Source: Spirodela intermedia (Eukaryota > Streptophyta > Magnoliopsida > Alismatales > Araceae). Taken from it: a stretch of DNA of 64,000 bases. The stretch lies in the NCBI GenBank assembly GCA_902729315.2, contig LR746272.1:7342827-7406826 (forward strand). The letters are read 5' to 3'. The notes under the pieces are model-generated. The model worked only from the letters and a program-made list of their open reading frames with translations. It did no database searches and had not been told where the DNA came from. Positions 35,081 to 49,300 of the stretch are shown in pieces (the stretch's first letter is position 1; each line of letters begins with the position of its first letter). A program made the position numbers and the translations under genes.

Positions 35081-36340
35081 ATGCAGAAGAGCTCTCCTCC
35101 TCTCCACAGCGCGCCAAATAACAAGAGGTTCCTTCCACCACCATACCCCTCTCTTTCCCTCTCCTCGGCCGCAGAGGAAGACGATGGAGGCGATGATCAC
35201 CACTTCCGGCTCACTCTCGGCCCACCCGGAGCACCCTCCTCTCCTCAAGGCAGAGCTTCCGAGCGCCATCAACGACGCCTCCAACTGGAACCCGAAAATG
35301 AGCATCCCATCGACGATGCAGCGATCACCCTCCGTATAGGCCCCTCAAACAAGAGCGGTGCAACAGCAGGCAGCAGCTCTGGCGGCTGCAGCGATGATAC
35401 TCAGATGCAGTACTGGATCCCCTCTCAGGCTCAGATCCTCGTCGGCCCAACCCAGTTTTCCTGTCCCGTTTGCAACAAGACCTTCAATCGCTACAATAAC
35501 ATGCAGGTGGAGACCCTCTTCCCTGAGAGTTTTTCTTGCACCCTGGCTGTATTTCCTCTCACTTTCGCTTGTGATGGTTACCAGTAACGTTACCTCGAAT
35601 GTGATACGCTAAACCCGATCTAAATTATATAAGTTTAATGAATATGTTTATTGGATTGGAGTTAATTTTATCTCTCAAAAGGGTATGCTTGAATAATTCC
35701 GCATCAAATAATTAAAACTATTGGTATAGGATTATGAACTGGAAAATTTCTTATCGATTATCTGCGAGTGGAAGGACCCAGTTATTTGTGAGTTCTAATA
35801 TCTTGATTTTGTTTTGCGGGCGTGAAGATGCATATGTGGGGACACGGATCGCAGTACAGAAAAGGGCCAGAGTCGCTGCGGACGACGACAAGGCAGGTGC
35901 TGCCGTCGATGATGCGGCTACCGTGCTACTGCTGCGCGCCGGGGTGCAGGAACAACATTGAGCACCCGCGAGCGCGGCCGCTCAAAGACTTCCGCACGCT
36001 GCAGACACACTACAAGCGGAAGCACGGCTCGCGGCCATTTGCGTGCCGGCGTTGCAGCAAGACCTTCGCGGTGCGAGGAGACTGGCGCACCCATGAGAAG
36101 AACTGCGGCCGCCTCTGGTTCTGCATATGCGGTTCCGATTTCAAGCACAAGAGATCGCTCAAGGACCACGTTCGCTCCTTCGGCAGTGACCACGCGCCTC
36201 ATCTTATCACGGGCTCTCACTCTAGTGGCAGCGGCGGAGGAGGCGATGGCCGTCACTATGAAGACGATGGCGATGAAGACGATGGAGAATTGGAGGACGA
36301 AGAGGGGTGTAGCAACAACGACCAAGGACACGGTGAGTAG
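35081..36340 (+). CDS. WIP: WIP-family C2H2 zinc-finger transcription factor, two exons
   Basis: Exon 1 is 35081-35506 and exon 2 is 35828-36340, joined across a 321-bp GT-AG intron in phase 0, giving 312 residues. The defining block [20 protein letters not shown] starts at residue 111, with the WIP tripeptide at 112-114. Four zinc fingers follow: residues 128-148 (split by the intron directly after NNMQ), the CYCCAPGC finger at about 175-208, [10 protein letters not shown] at about 213-235, and WFCICGSDF at about 240-258. [11 protein letters not shown] acidic tail closes the protein. The N-terminal ITLRIGPS (82-89) resembles the short conserved box upstream of WIP domains. Family members (TT1, NTT and relatives) are nuclear regulators of organ patterning and seed-coat development. 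Which member this is cannot be told. A (CT)n tract lies 85 bp upstream. Confidence 0.95.
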
Positions 36341-36464
36341 GGGCAGATTGTTGTCAGAGGAAGCAACTGGCCGTGATCCTGTGAGAGTTAATGTACCGGA
36401 CACTTGTGAAAGAAAAGACTATCAGTTCGAAGAATGAATACGATATCTGAGACAGTCAAATAGA

Positions 36465-36538
36465 AAGAGAGAGAGAGAGAGAAACTTAGACATTAAGATA
36501 CAGATAGAAAGCCAGTGAGTGACGGAGAGAAAGAAAGA

Positions 36539-36583
<45 letters not shown>

Positions 36584-36586
36584 TCC
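36465..36586. repeat. Imperfect (GA)n microsatellite
   Basis: Two GA blocks (36465-36483 and about 36524-36584) separated by about 40 bp of ordinary sequence. It lies about 125 bp after the WIP stop codon. Confidence 0.85.
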
Positions 36587-39500
36587 TACTGCTGGGCATG
36601 AGAATCTCAGATAAGTCACTATTGTTACTGCAAGTTGATCTTAGCTGTAGACCTACTTTATATGTTTCTCCTCTAAGTTTACTCTCTCCCCGCTCTTTTG
36701 TTCGTTCTCCGTAACTCCCAATCCAGCCCTTGCTGGCTCTCTTTCACATGCTGATGAGTTAAGACGGCAAAAAGGAAATAACGTTCTCGCGCGTAACGTC
36801 TTTAACCATACCACAGTAGGCAAGCTTTAGCTTCACGACTTTTACGAAACGTCAATCATCTGTCACACTCGTAATCCATGTGGCATTATGTATAACCATA
36901 AGATTATCTTCCCTGAAATATTCATGCCTCACGGGTCAGCGAAAGAGGTGCTCATGACCACAGCTACATGTTTATAGCTATAAATATATGGATACATCGG
37001 GAGAGAGAGAGAGAGGAAAGAGGATGAAACAAGGGGATTCTCATTGCTAGAATATGCACTGTTAGTCATACGTTCCTTCATCTTTAAGAACAGGCTGTGC
37101 TCATACTTCTTACATGTGCAGTGTTTCTTAAAATGCTGGTGAGTCGAGGAGTCATGTGAAATTGAAGTTTACGAGGAGAAAGGGAGGGAGAAAGCGAGAG
37201 AGGGGGAGAGCGCGAAGGAGGGATTGGGTGTTGGAGGGAGAAGAACCGATATCCAATGGCTGTGTAATTGAAGGCAAAGTCTGAGACGAGCGTACTCCTC
37301 TCTGTCATGGCCTGCAAGAACCGAGCTATTAACGTACTCTTCTCTCCTCTCTCACTATCAGTCTCCACTCTTTTATTCACTACCCCCCTCTCTGTTTCTT
37401 TCTACCTCTGTATTGTTTCTCTGCTGCGTCCATCCAGCATACACCGGTCAGAGCTTTGCCAGTACTTAGCGAGGACCACTGACGACCGCCTCTGTCTTCT
37501 AGGGTTTCACCCAAAGGGGAGGGACAGAGTCCCCCGCCACCTCATTTCCTTTTAGGAGTATCCGACAAGCACAGACCACGAAAAGAGGAGAGCTTTCCTT
37601 TTACCTTCGTCCTCCCGCCTTCACCTGCAAGGGAAATGGTGATTAATAATAGGTACCCCTCTCTGAGAGTTGGCCTTTCATGCACCTTCATGGGAGAAGA
37701 TCACGAAGCTGGCAGACTCGCACGAAGTAGTCTTCTCTACGTAATGGAGCTCTGGACCAGGTATTCTGTCTCCAGCGGGAAGGAGATATACAATAGAAAC
37801 ACGAGACATCAACCCGGAAGGTTGTCTATGAGAGATGGATCTTCTCTCCGATTGGTTTCTCATTTGGGAGGAAGAGGACAGGAGAATTGAAAGGAATGCG
37901 CCAACGAGTGAACAAATTTTTCGGTTGTTTGGATTACGCTAAAATGTGAAGTTCGCTCACACTTGTTCAATAAAGATGTCGGTAGAATCTCTGTCAGTCT
38001 ATCATCAAACTGCATTAATGCGGGCAAAGGTTTTTGATATGTATTCATGAAAAACGATATCCCAAAGAAAACATGGATCATGTCGAGATAATGTCATGTC
38101 ATCAATGTATACAAAATGAAGATGTTATCTCATTTTATTTATGACGACTTATCTGTGCGATTATAACTCGACAACATTATCTCCTTTATAAAATGAAGAT
38201 ATTGTCTCATTTCATTTATGACAACTAATCTGTGATATTATAACTTGACGAGTGGTTGGATACCAGAACTTTCATCTGCAATGGCAAACCAATATCTGAA
38301 TTTACAAATGGAGCATTTTTCAGATTTTTGAAAGTTGGCTTTGAGTGGGTTATGGTAAATCTCTTTTACCGGATTAAGCTTGGGAACGTCAAAAATGAAT
38401 AAAGCAGGTCTTTTCATCACATAAATGTTCATCTTCAGTGCCTACAGAGTTTTTATTTCTCGAATAAAGTCTTGTCATTCTTGTTCAACAATGTTCGTGA
38501 CTCTTATTAGATATATTTAGAATCTTTCATCCACGTAAAAAAATAGAACCTATCTTGGTTGCGTTTATACGAAATAAATGAAATCAAAAGTAAGATATCC
38601 TATGTTGTGCCTTACCATTCCTATTTGGACACTTCATATATTTGATTTTACTATATTCATGATTTTCCAACTGGATTCTTATATGAAAATCGGAGCCCAC
38701 CTTCTCATTAGTTATTTAATGTTAGTTATCCTACACAAGCATCATGATAGACAAGTTTTATCTCTTCTATAATTTGAAATCTATTTGAACTCAAAAGTCT
38801 ACATCTCCTGAAATATAGGAACATGAATAATCTATGTTCAATATTTATTTTTTTAATGAAACTCCCTATAATATATAGCTTGATGTTTGTTTATCAAAAA
38901 AATATCTGTGCTAAAATAAGATAGATTTCCTAGGTTAAAGGATCATTAATCTTAAAAAATAATTGACCCATCTCATTTTATTATGCATCAATTTAATAAA
39001 TTCATATTTAAAAAGTGATTGCTTTCAACTTTTTGAGCACAAAGTGTCATTATCTTTTCTCGAACTTGAGATAGAGATTTATATTCTCATCTAGGTTTAC
39101 ATGAGCTGTTACATGAGCTGTCATTACCTATGTTTGTATCTAATTAACAGCATATTACTAACACTTAAACATAATTTTGCATTTATATTTGTAGTACTCA
39201 TGATTAGTCAATAACCAATAGATGTCTTGAATAAATTATCAAAAAAAAATCCATTTAATGTTATAAATCCAATGTGTTTCAACTTTGGGCTTCCTAAAGA
39301 GAAAAATAACACAGAATAAGAGAGAAAAGAGACAAAAAATCCATTTCATTACAAGGAGTACAACAAAAAAACATGTGAACTTTTTGATCTTTTAGATCTA
39401 ATCACCACCATCATGCTAGAAAACCAGCTCCTATTTAAAGGAGTGAACAATATGCACACTAAACCCGGGAGAATTTGTTTGTGTGATCATTTTCCAAAGG

Positions 39501-41278
39501 TATGTGCAGCATTTTGTACCATGAATATGGCATTCCTCATTTTCTTTTCATATACTGCTAGGTATATTTTTAATACTGTTAGTAGTGTAAGATACTTTGG
39601 TGTGATCATCATAAAGGTATCGAGCTCTTTTAGCATGATTGTCAATTTCTCTTTTGAGAGTCCCCAACAATTGGCCTTTCATCTTAATTTATCCACCCCC
39701 TGGCATGAGTTTCAATTGACTTCAGTGCCATATTACTTCTCTTCATTGCTGATGTAAAAGATCTTTTTACAGAACATCTTGAACTCCCACATTGGCGGCT
39801 ACCCACCCTACCTTCTCGTGCAGGGTACCGAACCTCCATTTCCAGTGGTACCAAACCTGCGCGACCCAAAAGAGACGAGAACTTAAATTTGACAATTAAT
39901 ATAGTACGTAAAGGATGAAACAATAGGCCAGATGACCGGCCTCTTTCAAAACCCAGAACTGTAGAAACCTACCATATGTCACTTTGTGTCCTCCAAATGC
40001 AATTCTAGCGTTGTTCTAATACTAACTAGATATGTCCTGTTATTCATCGATAAATTGATAAAATGTAAGATGATGCGAGGATGACTAAGAAGAAGAAGAG
40101 TAAGAGGGGAAGAAGAGGATAATGCATGAAAAATTGTTATCAAAAGGAACAAGCGTCTGATGTAATCACGAGGACGACGATGCCGATCCTTGATGTTTGA
40201 CGAAATATAGCGTCCCTGCAAGCCCAAATGCTTTGGCGATCAAATCAATAGAGAGTGGACGATGAGGATTTGGAGAGGATAGCTCAAAGGGACATTTTTT
40301 CTTGGTAAGAGCACGGAGTGTCGCAGAAAGGGTTGGGTAATCGCTTAATTGGATATCCTTTTTATATCATGGAGAGTTACTTTTGTCATGTTTTAAGTAT
40401 TACGGGTTAAGATTATCTACAGAATATCTACAGAACGTCTACATCACTCAATGATGGCATCCTTATCCACATGCCTCTTCTGCAGTAGAGAATATTCTAA
40501 GTCAGTTAAAAGGTGGAAAAAATGTCCTCCCACGTCACGTTTAGTCAAGAACCCCGGCAAGAAACAGACCTTGCGATTCTTAATTCCAATGGCGTTGTAG
40601 CCATTAGTGACCTTTCCAGATCAAATGCTGCAAAACAAAGACATTAATGCACCTCTGTTAGAATGAAACCCAGCAATCAAAGACTATCTTTTATCTTTAA
40701 GTTTTCTGAAAAGGGTCGAGCTTTAATGTTCGACTTCAACCATTAACTCAGTTTCCGTAACGGAAGGAGAGAAGGGGGGGAGTAGGTCCCCGTGTATTGT
40801 AGGGAAGGATTCGAGGGAGGATGATGAGCCTGGATGGTAGGCAACGGTCGAGCCCCATAGAAAGCCTCACAAAGACAAACAGTTCTGATGCAGAATAGAA
40901 TAGATTGGAAAGGGGAAGTTGAAAAGAGGAGAAAGGAGCCAAATCCCAGAAAGACGGGGACCCAAAAGAACGTGGACTTCGAGCTCTTGTCTCCGCCGGA
41001 GGGAGGAGAAGACGACCATGATCAGAGAGCAGAGTGGAATGGAGAGCCCGACCGACCTTGACTCCTGCAACCACCGCACGCCACGGTATTCTGCGGCCGG
41101 GTCATTCTTATCCCAACCGACTTGGGACCCACGCGGGGGAGCCCCCTGTTCATGCTGCCAACAGCTGTCTCGCTCGCCCTTCGACTTTCCATAGCCCACG
41201 CCGGAAGCCGCCAAGGCTCTTTTTATTGTCTAGCGACTGTCTCTCTGTTAATGACTCTCTCTCGCTCTCCCTTCGCCC

Positions 41279-41306
41279 TGTCTCTCTCTCTCTCTCTCTC
41301 CCCTCC
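41279..41306. repeat. Short (CT)n microsatellite
   Basis: Uninterrupted TCTCTC for about 20 bp, then CCCCTCCCCTC. Confidence 0.85.
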
Positions 41307-42564
41307 CCTCTGACTATCTTCGTCATGCAGCCTCTGGCATGCTTCGAAGCCTTGACCTTGAATGTCTTTTCCTCTCTCCCGAGGGAAATAGGTACTTCGG
41401 GGCTAGAGCTTCATTTTCTTTGTGCCTAGAGCCTGGCAGCGGTATCTTGTACGTCCGTTCCCTCCGATTGTGTTCAGCTTTAAGAAAGAAGGTCTGGTGT
41501 AGACAAGGAAACAGATTTTGCTCTGAATTTTTCAAAACCATACAAATTCGAGGTTATATTTCCGCGGTCTCTGTCTTTGAATCTCCTTTTGACAAACTAC
41601 CCGTACGTTGCACATTTATCGGTTCCCGGTTTCTCTCTCTCTACCTCCCTCTCTATGTGTCTCAGGTAGGCTTCGAAAGCCGCGTGCTTGTAACTTGGAT
41701 ACCGCTATCCCAGTTGGAAACCGGATAATGCTGCCATATTACAGATATGTCAAGATGAGATGGGGTAAACCATTTTTGTTTACCTGTTATTGGGGGAAAA
41801 TCCAAACCCCAGGCTGCTAAAAATATGCCATAATCCCAGAACGCCCCAACCCATCGCCATGAACGTTTTTTCTTCCTCCAACATGATCATCATCTTGCCC
41901 AGAATGTCCCTGCTGTGCCCTTAATGTTCTAACTTCATCTTAGGATTTGTGGAAGAAATGAGCTCACTAATTAGAAGAGTAAATGATCCGATGCTCATGA
42001 GGGATTCCCCATAACCATTGGGAGAAATGCAACCTCGGTCGAGAGCCATCTCACAGAATCTCGTACTCTTTTAGTTCGACTGCTTGCAACAGTGGAGGGA
42101 GGTATCTATGAGGAATGAAACCCCTTCAAATAAGGTGATCTCTTGAATTGGGTCATGGATTTGGTTCTTTCAAGAATGCGGGCTTATCTGCGCTAGCCAC
42201 GAAGCCATGACCCGAGTCCTGAATCTCGTTGTGAGATGAGCCATGGTAAAAAAGTAGAGTACGAAGAAGCATTTGACTTGTTTACTCTGACCATTCACCT
42301 GCTTTGCATTGATGCACCTAGGAATCGGTTTCACTTGTAATAATTCAATTATTAATTAAGTTGAATACAGATCCAAAACCCAGCTATCCTACTTCGCAAG
42401 AAAATCAGCCCCCCATTAAATACCAAGGCAAACCCTTGGATACCCGACGAACATGCCGACTTGTTTCTCGATTGGTTTGCCAGTGAATAATCACAATTCT
42501 TATGCGCTGTGACTTTTCTAAATTATTCTGGTAAACACCCTCCTATATTCTCTTGCATGCATAG

Positions 42565-42700
42565 ATGCGCTGTCTGGGTTCAACCAGGCCTAGCTGGTGC
42601 GCGAGAAGCAGCTCCATAGGGTATATTTTGGCCCTCTTTGCCCAAAACCACCTGGTCGATTCCCGGACCCAAATAGAGACGTTGCTCAAACGGCTCCACC
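42565..42700 (+). repeat. Possible tRNA-derived SINE
   Basis: CCTAGCTGGTGCGCGAG (about 42590) resembles a polymerase III A box, and CCTGGTCGATTCCCGG (about 42651-42666) resembles a B box one base short of GGTTCGATTCC. They are about 60 bp apart, which suits a tRNA-derived SINE head. No target duplication or 3' tail is visible, so this stays a weak call. Confidence 0.25.
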
Positions 42701-43357
42701 AAGTTTACACACTGGTAAAACCTCAAACGAAGGGTGGTGGCAGGCTGCCTCTGCTCCGCTGCCAGCAGCATTAGGAGTCGGCATGTAGTTTGGTGATAGG
42801 ATTTTGGCCCAAGAGCTTGTCAGGAAGTGTTTTCCGGGCTTCAAGGCTTACCTAGCCCATTGACGTCCCCCACGAAAGCAGGAGCGCCCCGCGCAGCCTG
42901 GCCTAGGAGAGAGGACAGTACGGTTCATGATGTACGAGCTTTGACCCCTTCACTTATCAGCACAAGATATTCACCAATCATATATTTAAGCTAACACCAG
43001 AGAGTTCGTTCCAAAACTGAAGAGTGTGGGTCTTCCCCTGAGCCCTTGTAGGCTAGAAAGCAATGGTGGGAGTAGCAAAGCAGTCCTGTAACATGCACCG
43101 AGTTTAGACAACTTCGGCCTCCATCTCTCGCTACACTCCTCCCCAGGAGGGATCGTCAATGCAGCAGCAAAGTCCGGTAGGAGTGAGGGTGGTATCATAT
43201 CATTTACATTGGGAGCAAAAAAATTAAAATTTACTTACACCAATGAGGACGAACATTTTTGTGATGCCGTCCACATGATATTTGCAGGACCAGAGGGAAA
43301 CTGAGCAGATAGGTTATTGGACGGAAGAAACGGAGTACCACTGTAGGGAGAAAGCCA

Positions 43358-46300
43358 TTAACTTGGTGGAGTGTTGGAGACTAGACGAACTTCATAGGTA
43401 TCCTCATCGCCTTTCCCTGCACCAGAAGTATCAAGCCCGCTGAATCCAAGTGGAACAATGTGATGGAACACAGCATATAAATCCGACAATTTGATTACAG
43501 TGACTCACCAACTTGGGCAGTCACTCCCGGGCCAAAGAACGATGTAAATTTTGCCTGAAATTCCATGTACACAAAATTTAGAAGGTTACCCAGCCGACTA
43601 GCAACCCAAGGTAGCTGAAATTGCATCATGCAGAGGCATTGGGTAAAGGAGGGCTTGGGTAGCAAGAACATATGAGATACTCCAAGCCTCATCATGTTCT
43701 GGAGTGCCTGGCTCACTAAAATGCCTAGAGTTCAGGATAGTCTCATATTGATTTTTATGGAAATAACCCTGTGGTTGCCAAAGTCATGGGTTTACTTTAT
43801 TAATTGGCAACTAGTTTCAAGTTGGATAACCTAATGAGTGTAGCATAATATCAGAACCACTGACTGCCCTTGGGTACCTAATGAAATTGCTATATTAAGA
43901 ATAATCCCATAGTTATTATTATAGAAATAAACCTTTAATTACGAACAAGGGTCCACCTGATTCATTGCCGATTAGTTCTGAGTAAGATGACCCAACAATT
44001 CTAACACTCGAGAACTCAACAAGTAGGTGGTCATCACATTATGAGGAAGGCACGAAAGTTTTAGCTTGTCTTAGAGATACGATCACAACAACTCCAATCA
44101 CTGCCTATATGTTCTTACCTTGATCTTAGAGACCTGGAAAAACTAAGATTTGGCCTTTCAGCGTTAGCTAAATTTGGGTGATACATTTATATAGCATTAT
44201 TGAAATTAATCTCAAAATAGATTTAAACAGGAGGATTTATAAATAAAAGGGTGCGGGTGCATCTACCTGTCTCTGCTCGAAATCAGACAACTGCAAGGCC
44301 TTCGCTTCAAATACAAGAACAAGAGAGTACTTTCCATCTTCAATAACCTTCAAGGAAAATATAAAAAAACTAATCAAAATCGGCATTCAATGAGTAGAGG
44401 AAAATAACAGAAATCACGGGCAACAAGTTTATAACCGATTCATAATTGATGGAAAAAATTCTTTCTCTTCAAGTATAAATAGCTAAACATGTAAACGAGA
44501 AACGCCATAACAGTGTGGTCCCATAACATAGAGATAGATAGCTAAAGAATGTAATGGTGCTCCACGTGCACTATGGATGTAGAAAAGCAGCCTTCCATGA
44601 ACATAAAACAACCAGTTTACAGTCAACAAAGAAATTTCCCAATGATAATTTTTATATCAGAGATCATAAGCTACTCAGCCTCCTGACTGAATAATCAACG
44701 AGGAAGGATCCCAAGGAACACAAAATTTAAAAGCTAACTAAAAAAAGAATTCTATCATCCCTCTCTTCAATTATATCCCAGATGATATGGTGAGGAAGCT
44801 TTATCACAGGATTCGTACTGGCATTTACATATGAAATAATTGGTCATATTGGCATTGTGTGCTGACTAGATCGCTGATGCTCTCAACTCGAAAATTAAAA
44901 CGTTATTACAGAAAGCCTAGATGCCAAATGGAATCGACCAATTGTCGGATGATAATCATGAACATAGTAAGTGGTAAAGGCTTGCTAACTGCGTAACAGT
45001 CCCCATAATCATTAATTGACTAATAATTATACCGTAAGCATGCAATGCTCACAAGCCCTACGCTGAAATGATATATTGGCGCATTAGCCACCTAGTCTTG
45101 AAGTGTTTAGCAGAAAACATCCATAATTCAACCAGGTAGTTACAATATCACTTACCAGTTACAGTTCACCAATCTGACTCAAGTAAATAAAATATTAGCA
45201 TTAAACATTTTAAACACGATAGTATATATAAATCATAACCATGTCAAAAATATTACAGTACGAAATAACATACACAACAATGTATCATAAGAACATCTTC
45301 ATATGATAAAAATTCATCTGTACATGATGAGAGAAAAGCAAATAATGAAGAAATTTCCGAACTACGAATTAACTCTTTATATAGTCCCTCCTATCGATTA
45401 AGCAGGGGAAAAAGGTGGTCACGGCATAAACAATATAATTTATTAAAGACTCGAATTTGGTTCATTCGTTTGAAAATTTTCAGATTGGAAATTTTATTCA
45501 TGTCAATTGAATACTAAGATTATCACCTGAAAACAGATCATTTTACGAACTATATATGGTCCAAACCATCCAGTTCGGTATTCAAAGAAAACCTTTTGAT
45601 TAATAATTGTCTGACATCAATCAATGATTACACACATGTCACTTTCCATTATCTAGCATATTTTGAATTTTGAAGATACTTCTTCAAAAAATTAAACATT
45701 AATAACAGTGCAACACAATCAACACAACCAACCAGTCCAAGCCAATTGCTATCAAGGACCTGGATCTTATTCCACATCATTATTGTCACGTATCCAGAAT
45801 CCCTAATTTCATATCTTTCTCAAGCCTCATCAAAAATAAATAAATAAGTTTCCTTTCCCTTCTAGATTCCTTAGAAAAATGGCGATCATAGAGCAACATA
45901 TTTATCAATATTTTTCTTCTATTTCCGCCACATCAAATGATATTTATGGAACATACCCTTGATAGCATTTTGAGAATGCAATTCAAACATAAACATGGCA
46001 TGACTGCAATTCACGAAATGACTCTAGTAGAGTCATTTGAAGCAGATTCTATTTTCATCTTTCCAAATTTTCACCTTAGCATTTTTCTTTCAACAACCCA
46101 TCTCTCGGCAATGTGACTCTTCCCTAGTAACTTAACCTTCTGATCTATATTCTAGCACTGACCTAATCGTCATTTTTTTACAGCCTAATCTATCCAAGCA
46201 ATTGCAATCATGTAACTACGTCATCATAATTCTTCCAGTGTGAATCATCATTTACACTGTCAACTGCAGGATTGGCGTAAGGAATCAGGTTGCTGTCAGA

Positions 46301-49300
46301 CAGGACATCCAGTTGTAAAATGTTTTTGATATTTCATTCACATGAAGTTAACAATTAGGAAAGAAGGCGTATCTAATTTCCAGTATCTCAAAAGGTTATG
46401 GAACATTGAAAAAGCCCATAAACTCAAAGGAGTCTTAATCTCTAATCAGGCATGGAAATCAAGAGTCATATATCTTCATAAAAAGATACTCTGATATCTA
46501 AGATATCATGTAGATTTGATTAAAGGAAATAAAATCACGATTTCTAGTTACCAAAGTTCAAACCTTGAATAGTTATGATAAGCATTGCGAGGTTTATAAA
46601 TAAATACACGAAATTCCTTCATAAACCAGTTTCCATTTTACATTATTTGAAAGGTAAAACTATTCAGACACATAAACTTCAGTATCTGTTCTTTCACTCG
46701 AACACCGCAACAGTAAGATAACTAATGTAATTCCACGTTTTAGTGGATAAGCTTAGCAACTAGGAAGAAATCGAAACATAACCACCAAACTTTGAGCTTC
46801 TGAATCTTCATTGGAATGTAACAGTGACATGATTAGCTCATTACCATTTGACAGAAGATAGAATCAACAACAAATAAGATTTTAAAATACTCGGATCAAC
46901 GAAACAAGTTAACAAATAGAAGATTTACTTCTTCACGAATCAATTTGAGTGTAGGTGCACTTCGCCGCGGAATTCCACCCCCCTGGAAATCCAGTGAAGA
47001 AAATGTCAATGACAATAGGGGGAAGAGGGGGCAATTTTTCAAGTTATTCCAAAACACGGTTTCTAGAAACCAAGCTATCATCACAAGAGCATTAACAATT
47101 ACATGAGCACAACTACAAGCTACACCAAAAGTAAGAAAAAAACTAATTCATTTGTCAATATCTGACATGAGCTGGGGAAGATGGACGTCCGAGGATCAAA
47201 TCTGTCTAGAGACAAGGCTATTGAAAATTGGCTTGTAAGCTTTGAAGTGTCTAATTTAAATATGTTCTCCAAGAAATTAAGATTCAATTACGATGAGTCA
47301 CTTGAGAGGTGTGCTTGTTTTCTTACTATGGCACCTTTTACTACTGGAATTTTCAGGTGATAAAAATATGAACTTACCATGATAAACGTCGTTTCTGAAT
47401 CCCACTTAGGTAACTTATTTTCCTGACAATAACATGATAAACATAAGAAAAAATCAACCCCATTTTGGGGAACACATCACTGAGACATCCCGCCTTTCTG
47501 AGGATATATGCAAATAGCCTCCGTTGCATAATTAACTCTATGAAACCCTTATGAAGGAAATCCCTTTTGAAATGTGGCATACAAACCACTTATTGGTGAT
47601 TTAGGATGTAATGACGAGAATGCTTACAAAACCATGTTTACATATAGTGGAGGGAATTTGAATCGTTAAGTAACCATTAGATATAAAAATGGTATGAAGA
47701 CCATTTAATAGATAGATAGACGAATGGGAATTATTTCAAAAATTGTGAGTTGAAATAAATTTATGAAAATTATGATATGCAAATACAAATTGCCTGCATA
47801 TGAACACAGCCTGCTGAGAGAAGGATCACTCAGCACGATTGGATTAATTGGGAAAATTGAATTTCTACCTAAACCAGATTGGATAGGATAGATGAGAAAA
47901 TTAGGAAGTGAATGGGCTTATTCTAACTTTGAAGAAAGAAAATTTCACGAAAAGAGAAAAGGGAAATAAAAAACGAAGACAATTTGACAAAATAGGACAA
48001 CTGATAAAAATAAATGTGAAAATGCTTAGGTACTTTTTTGACACATAAAGGAAGACAAAATACAATCAGAACTGCTCTCAGGTGGTTTCTTCCTTGTGAA
48101 GATGAGCAGGTAGCATCTTTGTTGCATCCAGAAAATATGGTTTCACTGAATCTGAGAGGCACCAGTGGCACAGATCCACCAGTGGATGACAGTGAACATA
48201 ATTCTGTACCTCACAAGGAATCTAAAAATAGTACACTGACACTCATGACACCGATAAAGTGACAAAAGGATGCTGTGCATGGACGGAAAAGCAAAGGAAG
48301 AGGAGATAGCTTGAGATGGAACTTTACAGAGTGTTGGAAAAAATAAGGTAATGCCACCTCTCCATTTTGGCAACAACTCATGCCAACCAAAACTATACAA
48401 AGCTAGGCTTTAAAACTTGCTGCTGGCTTTCTCCGGTGCAAATTAGCTTAGCTGCGCTCAATAGACCCTAGTTGGTTTGGTTTCCTCTCTTAGGCCATCT
48501 TCCTTACCTTACCCCCTGCAACACACCCACTCCAAGCTATGTCTGCTGAGCAAGATGCATTGCGATTTCCTCATCTGTGGAGATGATGTGGACACTTCTG
48601 TACGACACTTGTTTTTTTTCTTTCCTCTTATGTCATATATTATTAAAATCAAATCCTATGAATACTGAAGAATGTTCCTCCTCGATCTAGCAAATAAGCT
48701 ATTATTTGTGGGAGACCACTGTTGGAATTTAAGATCGGTTTTGTTGACACAGCTGTGTTAGGGACAAATTAGAATAGGAAGTGTTCTGAATATGAACTCA
48801 ATATTCAGCATCTCCAATGTCTCATACTACTTGATCCAATCTCAGTCTTCATTAGAACTTGATTCACGTTTGCACATGTTTCTTTTAAATTTTGGATCAG
48901 TTAGGCCTGATCCTACAAGTCGGATCATTTTATCGACTTACTCCAGATAGAATTACTAAAGGTGTCCATAATTCTTTTTACCAAAAATTTTAGAACAAAC
49001 AGCACCCACAGGAACCTCAGTCTCAGACAATGGGCATCCAAAAAATATTGATTATCAACTCCAAGTGTGCCAAAACATATCATAAAATTAAAGATAAAAA
49101 TTCTGTCAGGAAACCACTTTTGGATTCTGCAATTAAAAAAGGGACATAAAGATGGACTAAAAAAGGTAACCGCTTTGAATTAGCAGGTAAAAGGGGACAA
49201 AAAAATTAAGCATTAAGCATCATGAAGAAGTTGATAGTGGATTAACAAGCATTACCAGACCATATTGGAAAATCCGTTTTAAGGCCTCCTCCAAGTGTTG

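Larger units (their letters stand above)
36441..43350. other. Intergenic region between the WIP and DUF2854 genes
   Basis: About 6.9 kb. It starts with a GA microsatellite and holds AT-rich DNA at about 38000-39700 and mixed DNA elsewhere. Open frames at 40748-41728 overlap on several frames and lack motifs. A tRNA-like box pair near 42587-42664 may be a SINE. The last part, next to 43358, is probably the 3' untranslated and termination region of the minus-strand DUF2854 gene. Confidence 0.5.

Noticed and set aside
35918-36403. 161-codon minus-strand open frame
   Set aside because: Antisense shadow of WIP exon 2 in GC-rich DNA.
43495-43716. 73-codon minus-strand frame containing KFTSFFGPGV
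   Set aside because: Only its last part is exon 8 of the DUF2854 gene; the upstream residues are intron sequence before the acceptor at 43555-43556.
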